This document shows positions 1-6,435 of a stretch of DNA of 7,914 bases, one piece after another. The translations under genes and the position numbers were made by a program. The notes beneath the pieces are model-generated. The model was not told where the DNA came from. It did not search any database and saw only the letters and a program-made list of their open reading frames with translations. Position 1 is the stretch's first letter; every line of letters starts with the position of its first letter. The stretch is from Clostridia bacterium. Its GTDB lineage: Bacteria > Bacillota_A > Clostridia > UBA1212 > UBA1255. The stretch spans positions 1 through 7,914 of the forward strand of contig JAFWZH010000086.1 of the NCBI GenBank assembly GCA_017522515.1, in the 5' to 3' direction.

Positions 1-14
1 CCTTTCGCAGTAAT

Positions 15-39
15 ATTGATGATAATAGCTATCATCAAT
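15..39. repeat. Perfect 10-bp inverted repeat (hairpin)
   Basis: ATTGATGATA (15-24) and TATCATCAAT (30-39) are exact reverse complements around a 5-base loop (ATAGC). No T-run follows directly, so it is not a textbook terminator. It could be an operator, the terminator of a gene lying left of the window, or a structural site of the mobile element. The rest of 1-173 is AT-rich and shows no open frame with a ribosome binding site; it also holds two copies of TTATTAAAAT (90-99 and 106-115). Confidence 0.55.
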
Positions 40-173
40 TAAATAATATATATACGTAGAAAGAGAAAAATCGGAGTTAGATATATATATTATTAAAATG
101 AAGGGTTATTAAAATACAAGTTATTCACGTTTAAAAGTTACACATTAAAACAATACTCTATTTTCTAAATAAA

Positions 174-331
174 GGGCATCTCTAAAAACTCGTTTGATTT
201 AAGAAAAAACAGACAGGTATAGCAGCTGCAAGGAAAACTTTCGCAGGCGTGCTGCCGCACTCCAAGGGAGGTTGACGAAGCAGATGATATGCATAGCTGC
301 TTTTTCTCAAAAGGGGTTTTTAGAGATGCCC
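174..331. mobile_element. Complete 158-bp MITE-like element, copy 1
   Basis: Non-coding element bounded by perfect 16-bp terminal inverted repeats, GGGCATCTCTAAAAAC (174-189) and GTTTTTAGAGATGCCC (316-331). It is flanked by TAAA on both sides (170-173 and 332-335), a likely 4-bp target duplication, although the A-rich flank makes the exact length ambiguous. The complementarity continues inward imperfectly: 202-212 pairs with 297-307 and 217-228 with 281-292, so the whole element can fold into a long hairpin. The apex holds two small hairpins, GTGC/GCAC (249-260) and CTCC/GGAG (260-270). A second copy starts at 7776. No transposase is encoded, so movement would need an enzyme supplied from elsewhere in the genome. 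The parent insertion-sequence family was not identified. Confidence 0.85.
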
Positions 332-345
332 TAAATATTTTTCAT

Positions 346-430
346 AAAAATGTACTACATAATAATGTAGAGCGACTGAAAGGAGCGACTTGCTATATAT
401 ACTACACTATAACTCTATTGCTAAATATAG
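346..430 (+). other. Candidate transfer origin (oriT) with short repeats
   Basis: This AT-rich stretch sits directly upstream of the relaxosome and relaxase genes, the usual place for an oriT. It contains an inverted repeat CTACAT-AATA-ATGTAG (355-370), a direct repeat GAGCGACT (370-377 and 383-390, 13 bases apart) and the heptamer TACTACA twice (353-359 and 400-406). The 14-mer AAAAATGTACTACA (346-359) occurs again just after the relaxase gene at 1291-1304. A hairpin plus iterated sites beside a nick is typical of oriT regions bound by ribbon-helix-helix proteins. The nick site itself was not recognised, so the call rests on position and repeats. Operators for the downstream genes are the main alternative. 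No convincing promoter was found between 332 and 490. Confidence 0.35.
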
Positions 431-490
431 GAGTATATTGCAGACTCAACGTTCGCTTTACAAATATTAATTATAAGGAGGGCAAACCCT

Positions 491-781
491 ATGGGAAGCT
501 CAAGAAAGAAATCAGAACTTAAAGACAAAGTTACATCAATAAGATTAACCGAAGAACAGCATAACACTGTGAAAGCCAATGCAGAAGCTAAGGGAATGAC
601 AGTAAGCAATTACATCATCACAAGTGTTGTAAACGGAGGTAATGAACTGACTCCACAAACGTTGATTAAATTACAGGATTTAACTAACAAAGTATGTGCA
701 ACAGTAATAGAATACTCACCTGAATCCGTAGACGCAATACAGAAAGGAATGAATGAAATATGGCAAGAATTAAAGTTATAA
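491..781 (+). CDS. Ribbon-helix-helix relaxosome accessory protein (MobC-like)
   Basis: A 96-residue protein starting 8 bases after a strong AAGGAGGG ribosome binding site (475-482). Residues 15-20 (TSIRLT) form the DNA-contacting strand of a ribbon-helix-helix fold. Helix 1 follows at about 21-34 (EEQHNTVKANAEAKG) and helix 2 at about 37-47 (TVSNYI). The C-terminal half (about 50-96) is probably helical and ends in a WQEL pattern often seen in plasmid mobilisation proteins. Such proteins bind oriT as dimers, help the relaxase load, and repress their own promoter. The last 22 bases overlap the start of the relaxase gene, which implies translational coupling and a shared function. The fold is clear; the relaxosome role is inferred from the neighbour. 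Confidence 0.8.
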   Translation: MGSSRKKSELKDKVTSIRLTEEQHNTVKANAEAKGMTVSNYIITSVVNGGNELTPQTLIKLQDLTNKVCATVIEYSPESVDAIQKGMNEIWQELKL

Positions 782-1275
782 GAAATACTTATGGCGGAAC
801 AAACTACCTTTGGAACGGTTGCAGATATATATATAACCCTGAAAAAGCTATTGCAGTTGGTGGATATGGCGTAAATCCATATAATTATATAGATGCATAC
901 AATCAGATGTTGACATGCAAGGAATATTTCTTCAAAACAAGCGGCAATCCTCTTGCACACATTATCGTATCCTTTGGTGCATCAGTAACTAATTCTGCTA
1001 TGGCATGGAATTTAAGTCAACAATGTGCTGCTTATTTTGCTTCATATTATCAAGTTTATTATTGCTTGCATAACAAAGACGCAGGCTGTTCCAATTATCA
1101 CACTCATCTACTAATCAACTCGGTAAATTATATAAATGGCAATATGATTTCAACAGGTGCTGAAACTATGCTACCATTCACAAACTTTATCACAACAATA
1201 ACAGGAGAAAGAAGCAACTACTACTATCCTACAAAAAAAGAAATTGCCGCTTCAAAAGGTGAATTGTACTTTTAA
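760..1275 (+). CDS. Compact MOBP-type relaxase (171 aa)
   Basis: DNA-nicking transesterase expected to cut one strand at oriT and carry it into a recipient. Motif I is near the N-terminus (RYIYNPEKA, residues 22-30), with Tyr23 the probable catalytic tyrosine. The family's conserved strand is at 66-73 (AHIIVSFG). The metal-binding three-histidine motif is visible as His104, then His114 and His116 in HTHLLINSVN. A start at 760 is supported by AAAGGA at 743-748. The protein ends only about 45 residues after the histidine motif, whereas most relatives run to 300 residues or more with a C-terminal helicase, primase or coiled-coil region. No continuation is visible in any frame downstream, so it looks naturally minimal or long truncated rather than freshly broken. 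All expected nuclease residues are present, so nicking activity is plausible. Confidence 0.82.
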   Translation: MARIKVIRNTYGGTNYLWNGCRYIYNPEKAIAVGGYGVNPYNYIDAYNQMLTCKEYFFKTSGNPLAHIIVSFGASVTNSAMAWNLSQQCAAYFASYYQVYYCLHNKDAGCSNYHTHLLINSVNYINGNMISTGAETMLPFTNFITTITGERSNYYYPTKKEIAASKGELYF

Positions 1276-1290
1276 TAAAAATAATAATCA

Positions 1291-1346
1291 AAAAATGTAC
1301 TACAAAATTTTTAATAAGCGAGGCTGTATAATATACGATAATACAG
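1291..1346 (+). promoter_or_regulatory. Repeat and operator-like region before the second RHH gene
   Basis: The stretch opens with AAAAATGTACTACA (1291-1304), an exact copy of the 14-mer at 346-359 near the candidate oriT. It is followed by an inverted repeat CTGTAT (1324-1329) and ATACAG (1341-1346) separated by 11 bases. A consensus -10 hexamer TATAAT (1327-1332) overlaps the left arm, but no acceptable -35 sits 16-18 bases upstream. An activator-dependent or repressed promoter for the gene at 1383 is the simplest reading; the element could also be a secondary binding site for the relaxosome protein. Confidence 0.35.
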
Positions 1347-1382
1347 ACGGCTTATAAATAATATTAAAAGGAGGCTTCGTAT

Positions 1383-1583
1383 ATGAAGAAAGAAGCAAAC
1401 TCAAAGGTGATCAGTATAAGTATGACACCGGAGCAATACGATGAAATCAAAAGGCGTGCAGATGCTGAAGACATTCATATCAATGGATTCATTCTCGAAC
1501 ACGCTCTTTTCGGTGAGATTCCAGAACCTGACGAAATCCTCATTTCACATCAGAAGAGTAATACACAGATTTTTTACATTTGA
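1383..1583 (+). CDS. Small ribbon-helix-helix DNA-binding protein (66 aa)
   Basis: The gene starts 8 bases after AAAGGAGG (1367-1374). Residues 9-14 (VISISM) form the DNA-contacting strand, helix 1 is about 16-28 (PEQYDEIKRRADA) and helix 2 about 33-42 (INGFILEHAL). The fold is like that of the protein at 491 but the sequence is clearly different. The C-terminal 24 residues (EIPEPDEILI onward) carry no recognisable domain. It lies between the relaxase and a large palindromic region that precedes xis-int. It is therefore a good candidate for the element's regulator of excision, or a second relaxosome component. Assignment to a CopG/Arc-like fold is fairly secure; the biological role is inferred from position only. 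Confidence 0.72.
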   Translation: MKKEANSKVISISMTPEQYDEIKRRADAEDIHINGFILEHALFGEIPEPDEILISHQKSNTQIFYI

Positions 1584-1603
1584 TAATTAAAAATTAACAA
1601 AAT

Positions 1604-1679
1604 AGACTCCCTTTTCTTTGAAAAATATGGTATAATTCAAATATACCATATTATCACACAGATTAGGGAGTCTTTTTGT
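1604..1679 (+). promoter_or_regulatory. Nested double inverted repeat before xis-int (attenuator or operator)
   Basis: The outer arms AGACTCCCT (1604-1612) and AGGGAGTCT (1665-1673) are exact complements. The pairing extends further if one base is bulged, and the right arm runs into TTTTTG (1673-1678), like an intrinsic terminator. Inside sits a second perfect 11-bp inverted repeat, AATATGGTATA (1624-1634) and TATACCATATT (1642-1652), around a 7-base loop. The inner palindrome carries TATAAT (1631-1636). TTGAAA (1618-1623) also lies 18 bases upstream of TATACC (1642-1647). The arrangement suits a promoter covered by an operator, with a downstream terminator or attenuator ahead of the gene at 1706. 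Which DNA strand or transcript uses it is not known. Confidence 0.6.
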
Positions 1680-1705
1680 AATTATGAACGAAAGGAAATG
1701 ATTAC

Positions 1706-1957
1706 ATGAAAAATCCCAATTCTACAAATGTTGCTGTTAAAGCTGATATAACAAATAAAATTCTCATAAGTCCTTCGGAAGTTTGTCAGCTCCTTGGCAT
1801 AGGAAAAACTACAGTTTATAAGCTTATTCACGAAGGCGTTATTCCTGTGATAAAGCTTCCTTACTGTCGTAAACTGTACATTTCTGTTGATGCACTAAAA
1901 AGCACCATTAGTTCATATACAGTTTCTTTAACAACTACTGATGGAGGTGATGAGTAA
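1706..1957 (+). CDS. xis: Excisionase-like winged-helix DNA-binding protein
   Basis: An 83-residue protein with AAAGGA at 1691-1696 as ribosome binding site. Residues 21-42 (ISPSEVCQLLGIGKTTVYKL) form a MerR/HTH_17-type helix-turn-helix, followed by a short wing (VIPVIKLPYCRKLYIS, about 45-60) with Arg55 in the usual basic position. The domain ends in VDALKSTI, as in excisionase-family proteins. The stop codon shares one base with the integrase start (TAATG at 1955-1959), so the two are co-translated. Such proteins bend att DNA and steer the integrase towards excision. The 18-residue N-terminal tail is polar and probably disordered. The role is inferred from fold and from the direct overlap with int. 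Confidence 0.85.
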   Translation: MKNPNSTNVAVKADITNKILISPSEVCQLLGIGKTTVYKLIHEGVIPVIKLPYCRKLYISVDALKSTISSYTVSLTTTDGGDE

Positions 1958-3177
1958 TGGGAAAAGGAGCGAACGGCAGTGGTACAGTTTATAAACCAAA
2001 ACACCCATCAAAAAATCTTCCATTCAGAGCAGAAGTATGGATAACTGATTTATCACGTCCGGAAGGAAAACGTAGAGTAAGTAAAAATTTCAAGAAAAGA
2101 ACTGACGCTGAAAAATGGCGTGACGAAATGATTTCAAAATACGGCACTAATAGCAACTCTATATGTGACCCTATGATAACGCTTACTCAATGGCTCGATT
2201 ATTGGTTAAATAACTTCTGTCTCAATATTAAAGATAGCACTAAGACTGGATATGAATGTTATATTAATAAACATATTGCCAAACACCCTATTGGAAAACT
2301 GAAATTGAAAGATCTAAATGTTTGTGATTTGCAATCATATATGAGTTATCTTGCTACAGACGGCAACCTTCGTGATGGTGGTGGTATGAACGCTAAAACT
2401 ATACGTTCTCTTATCCTTATGATCCGAAAAAGTTTAAAGACAGCTATAGGAGCAGGCATTATAGAAAAAAATCCTGCTGAATATGTAATACTCCCTAAGC
2501 TTGAACAAAAAGACATTGAATACCTAACATTGTCTCAGATAAAAGCATTAATTAATGCAAGCAAACATGAACGCTGGTCAATCTTCTTTCCTCTCGCGTT
2601 TATGACAGGATGCCGCATTGGTGAACTCGGAGCTTTAAGGAGAAATTCACTTAAGTGCGAAAATGGAATATGGTATTTATCAATTGACGGTTCTCTCAAC
2701 AGAGTAACAGACTATACAGAGCAGACAGATAAAAAGACTGTTCTTCGTATCGGTTCTACGAAAAACTCAAAATCAAGGCAAATTCCACTATCAAATGACC
2801 TCGTAACTATCCTACAGGAACATTTTCAACGTCAAGATTATGAAGCTTCTTTGTGTTGTGGCGTATATGAAGTTAATCCATTCATTTTCTCAAATCAGTT
2901 TGGTGGATTTGTAGATCCCTCAACACTTAGAAAATGGGCGAAAGGTATTGCTGCAATAGCTGGTGTTGAAAACTTTTATCCGCACCTTCTCCGAAAAAGT
3001 TTTGCTACATATGGTGCTTCAAATATGGAACTGAAACAGCTTAGTGCTATACTTGGACATAGCTCTGTCAATGTAAGTACCTCGTATTATATTGCAAGCG
3101 ATTTGACCACAAAGAATACAGCAATAATGAATATGCATTCAGCATTTGGTGATTTATTCTCTAATTGTACTGTTTAA
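1957..3177 (+). CDS. int: Tyrosine recombinase (integrase) of the mobile element
   Basis: A 406-residue site-specific recombinase that should integrate and excise the element. An N-terminal arm-DNA-binding region covers about residues 8-60 (GSGTVYKP and the following basic strands). A SAM-like core-binding domain runs about 73-165, and the catalytic domain fills the rest. Active-site residues are visible: Arg220 in TGCRIGE, a lysine in TKNSKSR (probably Lys269), His343 and Arg346 in HLLRKSF, His368 in LGHSS, and the nucleophile Tyr377 or Tyr378 in TSYYIAS. Translation starts with GGAGG (1943-1947) as binding site, overlapping xis by one base. Length and layout match Tn916/lambda-type integrases of Gram-positive elements. 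Nothing suggests inactivation. The attachment core was not identified; it would usually lie within a few hundred bases downstream of int. Confidence 0.95.
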   Translation: MGKGANGSGTVYKPKHPSKNLPFRAEVWITDLSRPEGKRRVSKNFKKRTDAEKWRDEMISKYGTNSNSICDPMITLTQWLDYWLNNFCLNIKDSTKTGYECYINKHIAKHPIGKLKLKDLNVCDLQSYMSYLATDGNLRDGGGMNAKTIRSLILMIRKSLKTAIGAGIIEKNPAEYVILPKLEQKDIEYLTLSQIKALINASKHERWSIFFPLAFMTGCRIGELGALRRNSLKCENGIWYLSIDGSLNRVTDYTEQTDKKTVLRIGSTKNSKSRQIPLSNDLVTILQEHFQRQDYEASLCCGVYEVNPFIFSNQFGGFVDPSTLRKWAKGIAAIAGVENFYPHLLRKSFATYGASNMELKQLSAILGHSSVNVSTSYYIASDLTTKNTAIMNMHSAFGDLFSNCTV

Positions 3178-3181
3178 TATT

Positions 3182-3200
3182 GAGGGGCGATAAGCCCCTC
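3182..3200 (+). terminator. G+C-rich hairpin after the integrase gene
   Basis: GAGGGGC (3182-3188) and GCCCCTC (3194-3200) form a perfect 7-bp stem with a GATAA loop, starting 5 bases after the int stop codon. It is the most stable simple stem in this AT-rich area. A T-run is missing (GAACTTAAAC follows), so termination may be weak, or the hairpin may protect the transcript's 3' end. Confidence 0.5.
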
Positions 3201-3204
3201 GAAC

Positions 3205-3225
3205 TTAAACTAATAATATTAAACT
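3205..3225. repeat. Direct repeat TTAAACT, possible integrase arm site
   Basis: TTAAACT occurs at 3205-3211 and 3219-3225, 14 bases apart, and its inverted core GTTTAA recurs at 3303-3308. Short iterated sites just downstream of int are where arm-type integrase sites or Xis sites are often found. In such AT-rich DNA they may also be chance. Confidence 0.25.
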
Positions 3226-3247
3226 TATATTTTATCTAATAAATAAT

Positions 3248-3319
3248 TACAGAATTTTTTAGTTTTATTCAATTAAGAATAATATTCATGATGATTTACT
3301 CTGTTTAAAAAATTCTGTA
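3248..3319. repeat. 14-bp inverted repeat enclosing a smaller hairpin
   Basis: TACAGAATTTTTTA (3248-3261) and TAAAAAATTCTGTA (3306-3319) are perfect reverse complements separated by 44 bases. Inside, TTATTC (3265-3270) and GAATAA (3277-3282) form a second, smaller stem. The structure lies between int and the ATPase gene, in a 189-base gap without a gene. It could be an attachment or recombination structure, a binding site controlling the ATPase gene, or an origin-like feature. No clean promoter was found between it and the start at 3367. Confidence 0.55.
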
Positions 3320-3366
3320 TCCAATTTTAAAGTTAATTTATATTCTTAAAGAAAGGGATGTTTTTT

Positions 3367-6300
3367 ATGTTTGATCAACAGTCGCCTATTCCCCCACCAA
3401 TCCAACCTCAACAGCCATTTGTTCAACGTTCTCCTGATTCTCGTGCGTATGTCAACCCAATGCAGTCACAACTTAATCAAAGTCACAACACAAACACTGA
3501 TATTTGTTATCATTCTATATTAAAGCTTCCAGTTTATACGTCATCCGTAAAAACAGATTGGTTCAAAAAAGGGAATAATAATATCTGGTATTTCTTACGT
3601 ACTGATATAAACGGTGTCAGTAAGACTACAATTTTATTTCAAATAGATATTACCAAAATTCAGATAATCAATCCGGATTGTTTTAATCGTTTTGAGTATC
3701 TGATTGTTGATTATTCCAGTGCTGAATCTCCAACTATTTCAACAGTGATTACATTTGAAAAATTTATGAAGAAAAAACTACAAGAATACTTCTTTCTACC
3801 AGCTGGCTTCAGAATTCCAAATGCCAAAGATAACGTTATTAACGAATTCCTATTCTATTTGATTATAAACTGTCAAAAATCTGAGTTTCTTTCCACTTAT
3901 CCTTATCAAGGTTGGAATATCGATGAAAATAAAAAACTAATTTTCGAATGTGAAAACAGATATAATGAAGTTTTTAAGCAATATCTCCCCTCAAGCATAC
4001 TAAACAGATCCTATTTTATTATATATCCATATGGTAAGCACTATGTCGATAAAATCTTGACTATTCTTCCTGATTTCTGGGAAATAAAATTTCTTGTTGC
4101 ATTACGTATATCAAGCCTACTACTTAAATTCACTTATATGAATCAAGTTAATCCTAAGCAATTATTTATTATTGAAACAACAAATGATACTAATACAGCA
4201 TTTATATCCAAGATATTAAAGACAAACAACGATTATGATAGTGAACTTTTGAGTTTATCTTTATCGCAGGATAAGCTAATATCAAGTGTAACAGATATTT
4301 CTGATGGAATTGCATTGATATATGACTATTCTTCTAGTAAAAGCAATAAACATAGCTCTGTGTCGTTATCTTTTTTATCAGATTATATCATGCAAAATGC
4401 ACATAACCCTAATTCTTCAAAACAAATTATTTCAATTATATCCCCCTTTGCCCAGTATAATATTGATCCAGAAAAATATTATATTATTAATTTTGATGGT
4501 TTTTATTTGAATTACGAATTTAGTGAAGTCGCACCACTATTGCAAGAACTTGATTATTTGATCATTTTCTATTTTTATGGCAAAAGTTACGATGATATAA
4601 TAAAGGAGTATGCTACTATTTTAACTATGCAAAGAAGCATTGTTCCTACAAATCTTCCGAGTGAAATACAAGATACATACCTCATGATCAATTGTGCCAT
4701 ATCATTTTTTAATAATAATATTTGTCAACATCTTCTTTATGGCATTGATCTATTATATCTTGAATATTTCAAAAAGGATGATATTGTTAAAATTAACAAT
4801 TTTCTAATAAATATTGATCGTACTGGACACTATCCAATTGCAAGAATAATCGATAGTTTTGTTAATCAATTAAACACAAGTTTTTCTCGTCACTTTAAGT
4901 GTATTCCTTTATCAGACTATATTATTGAGGATGTAACGGATGAAATAATTCTCACAGATTCTGAAAATATTTATATTTCTCCTGCTGCTTTTGATTCAAT
5001 AATCATTCCCAATATGGATGTACACATTAATCATCGTCCTCTTATAAAAACCCTTTTCGAAAATAAGATACTAACCAGTGATTATCATTACTGCTGTAGA
5101 CTTCACTACACTGATAGTTCCTTACATTCCCATCAGATATATCGATATAGAATAAATCGAAATATTCTTTCATCTGATAATCAGAGAGCAATAAACAAAG
5201 CAACTAATTCTGAATTTTTCCATAAACTCACTACATTTAAGCATAACAGCTTTATTCCATTTATAACAGATGAAAATTCTGATACTTGGGCAGGTCGTTT
5301 AATCGAAAATGGTACAAAGGCTAATAATCATATGCTTATAACAGGTGAATCCGGATCTGGCAAATCTTATATGATGATAAGAACAGCTGCATATCTCGCA
5401 GAATTTGGTGAACGCGTTATAATACTTGACTCAAGCGGTTCAAACACCTTCGAAGAGCTCAAAGGTGCTTTATCAGAAGAATTTGTAAATAATAATATTG
5501 AAATATATAACCTTGATAATCAAGATTTTCCTATTGATCCATTTTCGCTTGTTGGGTTAAAAAGAAAAGACAGTAAAGCAAATCATATATATAATATTCT
5601 GCGTTCAGCACTCTATGATGCTTCAGATGCTCAAAATGATAAACTTAAAACGCTTATTTTTGAGAATATTGATTCTATGATAACTGACGAAAGAATCTCT
5701 CCAGAAAATATACAAAAAATCTTAATAAAAGACGGTTCAACTATTTCTGCTCTTCGCGATAAATTACTTCCGTTACTTTTTGCTCTTGAGAAGCATATCA
5801 ACTATGAAAAAACATGGGCTGATTATTTGGCAAGTCCTAAAAAGATACTTATATTTTCTATGGATACAAGCTTTGAAAAACAAGGCAAAAAGTTACTTGA
5901 TATTCTTTTAGCATCATTATATTTTTATCATATAAAGCATAAATACACAAATATTTGGTTATGTATCGATGAAATATATGATCAGAATCTTAAAGAAGAT
6001 GGTGCAATCAATATGATCTTCACACAAGGAAGAAAAAGCAGAATAAATATCATTGGAGCTACACAAGGTTTTCAATTATCACGTTCTGACGAATGGACCA
6101 CTCTTAATAACGCCAAAACTAAAATATTTTTCAAACCTCTTTCAACTTCTATATCTGATGTTATGAAAGAATTAAATATTCCACAATCCCAACGTTCAAT
6201 TTTTGCAAATATGCAACAGCGAGAATGTATTATCAGTTCCGAATTGTACAGCAAAAAAGAAAAGAATAATATACCATCCATTGTAAGAGGAATGGTACCA

Positions 6301-6375
6301 AAAAAATTTGCTTCTTTAAGAGATGTTATTCCGCCATCTATTGATGTAACATGTTTTGACATTGTTTTACCGTAA
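3367..6375 (+). CDS. Large VirB4/HerA-like P-loop ATPase (1002 aa)
   Basis: The ATG at 3367 is chosen because AAAGGG (3352-3357) is 9 bases away; the upstream ATG at 3358 touches that site. Residues 4-25 are Pro/Gln-rich. The C-terminal motor has Walker A GESGSGKS (660-667), a VirB4-like second strand LDSSGSN (Asp688), PIDPF (722-726, like the family's NPF), Walker B IWLCIDEI (Asp868, Glu869), GRKSR (888-892) and sensor ATQG (898-901). These are typical of VirB4/TraC and HerA hexameric motors that move DNA or protein. The N-terminal 600 residues match nothing I recognise. Within them ETTNDTNT (270-277) sits where a P-loop might have been, lacking the glycines and lysine, followed by a strand ending LIYDYSS. 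The role may be DNA pumping for transfer, or an unrelated cargo function such as defence. The gene is very AT-rich, like the mobilisation genes. Confidence 0.75.
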   Translation: MFDQQSPIPPPIQPQQPFVQRSPDSRAYVNPMQSQLNQSHNTNTDICYHSILKLPVYTSSVKTDWFKKGNNNIWYFLRTDINGVSKTTILFQIDITKIQIINPDCFNRFEYLIVDYSSAESPTISTVITFEKFMKKKLQEYFFLPAGFRIPNAKDNVINEFLFYLIINCQKSEFLSTYPYQGWNIDENKKLIFECENRYNEVFKQYLPSSILNRSYFIIYPYGKHYVDKILTILPDFWEIKFLVALRISSLLLKFTYMNQVNPKQLFIIETTNDTNTAFISKILKTNNDYDSELLSLSLSQDKLISSVTDISDGIALIYDYSSSKSNKHSSVSLSFLSDYIMQNAHNPNSSKQIISIISPFAQYNIDPEKYYIINFDGFYLNYEFSEVAPLLQELDYLIIFYFYGKSYDDIIKEYATILTMQRSIVPTNLPSEIQDTYLMINCAISFFNNNICQHLLYGIDLLYLEYFKKDDIVKINNFLINIDRTGHYPIARIIDSFVNQLNTSFSRHFKCIPLSDYIIEDVTDEIILTDSENIYISPAAFDSIIIPNMDVHINHRPLIKTLFENKILTSDYHYCCRLHYTDSSLHSHQIYRYRINRNILSSDNQRAINKATNSEFFHKLTTFKHNSFIPFITDENSDTWAGRLIENGTKANNHMLITGESGSGKSYMMIRTAAYLAEFGERVIILDSSGSNTFEELKGALSEEFVNNNIEIYNLDNQDFPIDPFSLVGLKRKDSKANHIYNILRSALYDASDAQNDKLKTLIFENIDSMITDERISPENIQKILIKDGSTISALRDKLLPLLFALEKHINYEKTWADYLASPKKILIFSMDTSFEKQGKKLLDILLASLYFYHIKHKYTNIWLCIDEIYDQNLKEDGAINMIFTQGRKSRINIIGATQGFQLSRSDEWTTLNNAKTKIFFKPLSTSISDVMKELNIPQSQRSIFANMQQRECIISSELYSKKEKNNIPSIVRGMVPKKFASLRDVIPPSIDVTCFDIVLP

Positions 6376-6380
6376 GAGTC

Positions 6381-6409
6381 TTAACACACATTAAAAATTG
6401 CCTTATAAT
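6381..6409 (+). promoter_or_regulatory. Sigma-A-type promoter TTAACA-N17-TATAAT
   Basis: A -35 box TTAACA (6381-6386) and a perfect -10 box TATAAT (6404-6409) are separated by 17 bases. It begins 6 bases after the ATPase stop codon. The next open stretch is the start-less remnant at 6436-6600, so this may be an orphan promoter of a decayed gene, or it may transcribe through to the cassette at 6668. Confidence 0.55.
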
Positions 6410-6435
6410 ATCATTATTCCAAATAAAAGAGGTAG

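Noticed and set aside
2..10. CTTTCGCAG at the window start, identical to 238-246 inside MITE copy 1, as a sign of another MITE copy
   Set aside because: The match is only 9 bases and the following sequence diverges completely.
289..522. 77-codon plus-strand open frame
   Set aside because: It starts inside the MITE, runs across the repeat-rich candidate oriT into the RHH gene, and has no ribosome binding site or recognisable protein features.
421..960. Minus-strand open frames of 62 and 116 codons (421-609 and 610-960)
   Set aside because: They lie opposite the RHH and relaxase genes, which have clear motifs and ribosome binding sites. Their translations are Cys/Ile-rich shadow sequence.
4322..4510. 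62-codon plus-strand frame inside the ATPase gene
   Set aside because: It is fully contained in a long gene with a recognisable motor domain and has no supporting ribosome binding site.
6072..6362. 96-codon minus-strand frame
   Set aside because: It is antisense to the C-terminus of the ATPase, including the segment after the ATQG motif, with no independent evidence of coding.
140..6396. ACACATTAAAA at 140-150 and 6386-6396 as a possible att direct repeat
   Set aside because: Eleven bases in such AT-rich DNA are likely by chance, and neither site sits next to int as an attachment core normally would.
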